Assembly: GCA_947628245.1 (NCBI GenBank)
Contig: CANQZH010000039.1
Span: 1-8,895, forward strand
Origin: an uncultured Bacilli bacterium
GTDB lineage: Bacteria > Bacillota_I > Bacilli_A > RF39 > UBA660
Direction: 5' to 3'
Length of the DNA: 8,895 nt
Position 1 is the first letter of the stretch. Every line of letters starts with the position of its first letter. Shown piece by piece: positions 6,594 through 8,895 of this stretch. The notes under the pieces were generated by a model that worked only from the letters and a program-made list of their open reading frames with translations, did no database searches and had not been told where the DNA came from. The translations under genes and the position numbers were made by a program.

Positions 6594-6642
6594 TTTAAAC
6601 AAGAAAAGCAACTTTATTTTTTTATTTTAGGAGGATGATTTT

Positions 6643-8319
6643 ATGCAAAATAAAAAAGATGTTACATCGATTGTAGCTTTAGGTGGTCTTGGTGAAGTTG
6701 GTAAGAATATGTATGTTATAACTCATGATGATGAAATATTAATTATCGATGCCGGAGTTATGTTTCCGGAAGATGAATTAATGGGTGTTGATTATGTTAT
6801 TCAAGATGTAACTTATTTAAAGAAAAATGAAGATAAAATTAAAGGTTTAATTATTACTCACGGTCACGAAGATCATATTGGAGGAATTGCTTTTTTACTT
6901 CAAAAAGTTAAGATACCAGTTATTTATTCACCAAAAATTGCGATTAGTTTAATTAATCGAAAATTAGTTGATAATAATATTAAATTTGAAAAGATTGAAG
7001 AAATTAATCAAGATTCTCATATTAAAACAAAATATTTTAATGTCGAATTTGTCAATACTACTCACTCTATTCCAGATTCTTTTGCAGTTGTTGTTCATAC
7101 ACCTCAAGGAACAATTTTTGAAACAGGTGATTTCAAATTTGATTTAACACCTATTGGACCAATGGCTGATTTACATAAAATGGCTAAAATTGGGAAAGAA
7201 GGAGTAAAAATCTTGTTAAGTGATAGTACTAATGCTTTATCAGAAGGTTTTTCTAAAAGTGAATCTTGTGTCGATGAAACTTTAAATGATATTATTTCAA
7301 GACATTATGGACGAATTATTATTGCAACTTTTGCTTCTAATATATATCGTATTAAGCATATTGTGGAAACGTGTCGTAAGAATAATCGACAAATTATTAC
7401 TTTTGGTCGTTCAATGGAATCAAGTATTGAAATTGCTTTAAATAATGGATTAATTAAAGATAAAAGTATTTTTATAGATGCCAATAAAGCCAAAGGTTTG
7501 AAGAAAAATGAAGTATGTATTTTATGTACAGGAAGTCAAGGAGAACCTTTAGCTGCTTTAACTAGAATTGCTAATGGAATTCATAAACAAATAAGTTTGA
7601 TGCCTGATGATTTAGTAGTATTTTCAGCTAAACCAATTCCAGGTAATGCTGAGAGTGTAAATCGGGTTATTAATAAATTATATTTAAAAGGAGTTAAAGT
7701 ATATACTAATGAAGAATTTAGTGATATTCATACTTCAGGACACGCGAAGCAAGAAGAATTAAAATTAATGTTAAGATTAGTAAAACCTGAATATTTTATG
7801 CCAATGCACGGTGAATATCGAATGTTAATGGCTCATAAAAAAATAGCGGAAGATTGTGGAATTCCTAGTGAAAATATTTTTGTTTGTAAAAATGGAGATG
7901 TTATAAATCTTACTAATGAAGGAGTTGTAAGAGGAATGCCTGTAGAAGCTGGAGATGTTTATGTAGATGGTTCTAGAATTGGTGATGTTGGTGGATCTGT
8001 TATTAAAGATCGAAAGATAATGAGTAAAGATGGAATTTTATTAGCTATTATTAATATAAATCCTATAACTAGACAATTATTAATTAAACCAAATGTTACA
8101 ACAAGAGGATTTGTAATGGTTAATGAAAATGCTGAATTAATTGATAAAATTGAAAAGAAAATAACCGTAATAGTTAAAGAAGCTTTACAAAAAAACACTT
8201 ATACTTATACCGATTTAAAAAATCAAATTATTTTAGATTTACATCCATACATAAATACTTTAACTGGAAGACATCCAATGATATTACCCGTAATAATGGA
8301 AGTAAGACAAGGTGATTAA
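6643..8319 (+). CDS. rnjA: Ribonuclease J1 (metallo-beta-lactamase/beta-CASP)
   Basis: A 5'-3' exo- and endoribonuclease central to mRNA turnover and rRNA maturation in Bacillota, where it works in the cytoplasm with RNase Y and other decay factors. At 558 residues it has the family length (about 555). The metallo-beta-lactamase core has GGLGEVGKNMY, HGHEDHIGG (73-81, two-metal ligands), THSIPDS (His141) and TGDFKFD (Asp163). The beta-CASP part shows SDSTN (193-197), ATFASNI (228-234), HTSGH (363-367) and PMHGEYR (His389). The C-terminal domain ends HPMILPVIMEVRQGD. The intact HGHEDH distinguishes the active J1 form from J2 proteins with a degenerate site. The start is ATG 6643 after AGGAGG. 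It is a single-gene unit, divergent from the metallopeptidase operon, ending in its own terminator. Confidence 0.97.
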   Translation: MQNKKDVTSIVALGGLGEVGKNMYVITHDDEILIIDAGVMFPEDELMGVDYVIQDVTYLKKNEDKIKGLIITHGHEDHIGGIAFLLQKVKIPVIYSPKIAISLINRKLVDNNIKFEKIEEINQDSHIKTKYFNVEFVNTTHSIPDSFAVVVHTPQGTIFETGDFKFDLTPIGPMADLHKMAKIGKEGVKILLSDSTNALSEGFSKSESCVDETLNDIISRHYGRIIIATFASNIYRIKHIVETCRKNNRQIITFGRSMESSIEIALNNGLIKDKSIFIDANKAKGLKKNEVCILCTGSQGEPLAALTRIANGIHKQISLMPDDLVVFSAKPIPGNAESVNRVINKLYLKGVKVYTNEEFSDIHTSGHAKQEELKLMLRLVKPEYFMPMHGEYRMLMAHKKIAEDCGIPSENIFVCKNGDVINLTNEGVVRGMPVEAGDVYVDGSRIGDVGGSVIKDRKIMSKDGILLAIININPITRQLLIKPNVTTRGFVMVNENAELIDKIEKKITVIVKEALQKNTYTYTDLKNQIILDLHPYINTLTGRHPMILPVIMEVRQGD

Positions 8320-8332
8320 GCCTTGTTTTTTT
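8307..8332 (+). terminator. Rho-independent terminator of rnj
   Basis: ACAAGG (8307-8312) pairs with CCTTGT (8321-8326) around an 8-base loop, followed by T through 8332. The TAA stop (8317-8319) lies in the loop and the left arm encodes the last residues, so the terminator is embedded in the gene end. Confidence 0.85.
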
Positions 8333-8337
8333 AAAGC

Positions 8338-8361
8338 AAAAAATCTAGGATAACCTAGATT
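8338..8361 (-). terminator. Rho-independent terminator of the LRR protein gene
   Basis: A perfect 8-bp inverted repeat, AATCTAGG (8342-8349) and CCTAGATT (8354-8361), with a 4-base loop. Read on the minus strand it runs into six T. No T run follows on the plus strand, so it serves the minus-strand gene. The TAG stop (8355-8357) lies in the stem. It is 5 bases from the rnj terminator, a convergent pair. Confidence 0.88.
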
Positions 8362-8895
8362 AAATCAAAAGATACACCTTCCCAAGATTGATGAACACTT
8401 GCATTTGGTCTATTTGCTGGACATTCACCTAAGTAATGATCTATGGCATACATTCCACCAAACATTGCTATAGTCTCAGCATTTACATTATGAATAAAGT
8501 TTGAGCCATAAGTTATTTTACTTAAATTTGTATCTCCTCCAAACATTCCACTCATATTAGTTACATTAGACGTATTAAAATTACTTAAATCTAATTCTTG
8601 TAAACTACTCATATTAGCAAACATATCAGCCATATAAGTTACATTACTTGTGTTAAAACTACTTAAATCTAAGGTTTCAATATTACTTAATCCCTTAAAC
8701 ATTTGTGACATATCAGTCATACTACTTGTATTAACATTTTCTAATATCAAATATTTTAAAGTAGTAATCTCATTAAGTTTTGATGCTACAAAAAGATTTG
8801 ATTGATCATATTGTGCTCCAGTTGCAAATTTATCTTTTAAATTCCAATTACTTAAATTTAATTCCTGTAAATTACTTAATCCCATAAACATTGCA
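8355..8895 (-). CDS. BspA-like (DUF285) leucine-rich repeat protein, C-terminal part
   Basis: The last 180 or so residues of a larger protein whose start lies beyond the window. The reading frame is open to the last base, and the Met at 8891 sits inside a repeat (MF motif), so it is not the start. At least three units of about 26 residues carry the BspA/DUF285 pattern: LSNIETLDLSSFNTSNVTYM, then MF, then SSLQELDLSNFNTSNVTNMS and GMF. The DNA repeats with a 78-base period. Such proteins are usually exported surface or adhesion proteins of host-associated bacteria. After the last repeat the protein ends with about 60 non-repeat residues (ECPANRPNASV, then SWEGVSFDLI). No sortase signal or membrane helix is present, so any anchor would have to be N-terminal or non-covalent. 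Stop is TAG, inside the terminator stem. Its function beyond the family is unknown. Confidence 0.88.
   Translation of the reverse strand, partial: AMFMGLSNLQELNLSNWNLKDKFATGAQYDQSNLFVASKLNEITTLKYLILENVNTSSMTDMSQMFKGLSNIETLDLSSFNTSNVTYMADMFANMSSLQELDLSNFNTSNVTNMSGMFGGDTNLSKITYGSNFIHNVNAETIAMFGGMYAIDHYLGECPANRPNASVHQSWEGVSFDLI

Noticed and set aside
7305..8198. Two minus-strand frames (7305-7493 and 7959-8198) opposite rnj
   Set aside because: Hydrophobic shadow frames of AT-rich coding DNA within a well-supported gene, with no promoter or ribosome binding site.
3..8895. TGA read as Trp (mycoplasma code), since none of the eight stops is TGA
   Set aside because: Trp codons checked are TGG and genes are full length under the standard code. 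Absence of TGA stops in eight genes is expected in AT-rich DNA.

Overview
This is a compact, strongly AT-rich stretch of a low-GC Gram-positive (Bacillota) genome. It holds an ftsY-ylxM...ffh signal-recognition-particle (SRP) region, an RNase J1-type rnj gene, AGGAGG-type ribosome binding sites, sigma-A-like promoters, a sortase-like C-terminal signal and a BspA-like leucine-rich repeat protein. Together these suggest an uncultured host-associated (perhaps gut) member of the Bacilli/Erysipelotrichia; that placement is inference. Trp is read as TGG and all genes are open at family length, so the standard bacterial code applies. No gap between genes exceeds 300 bases.

Layout. Positions 6527 down to 1373 (minus strand) look like one transcription unit. 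It starts at a promoter at 6549-6577 and encodes two paralogous cytoplasmic-looking zinc metallopeptidases (anthrax lethal factor/Pro-Pro endopeptidase type signature), ftsY, ylxM and a 790-residue exported cysteine-rich repeat protein. A Rho-independent terminator at 1346-1371 ends it. Directly after the terminator, ffh (3-1310) has its own perfect -10 box. The usual ylxM-ffh junction has therefore been split by a surface-protein gene, and ffh appears to have its own promoter.

Divergently, rnj (6643-8319, plus strand) is read from a promoter that physically overlaps the minus-strand promoter. It ends in a terminator whose loop contains its stop codon. The right edge (8355 to the end, minus strand) is the C-terminal part of a BspA-like/DUF285 leucine-rich repeat protein that enters from outside the window and converges on rnj.

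The housekeeping genes (ffh, ftsY, ylxM, rnj) are ordinary. The unusual content is the cysteine-rich protein, with 21 tandem units of about 28 residues carrying regularly spaced Cys pairs and, in most units, paired His, and the tandem lethal-factor-like peptidases upstream of ftsY. I do not recognise a described system made of these parts. A functional link between the peptidases, the SRP receptor and the surface protein is only a hypothesis from gene order.
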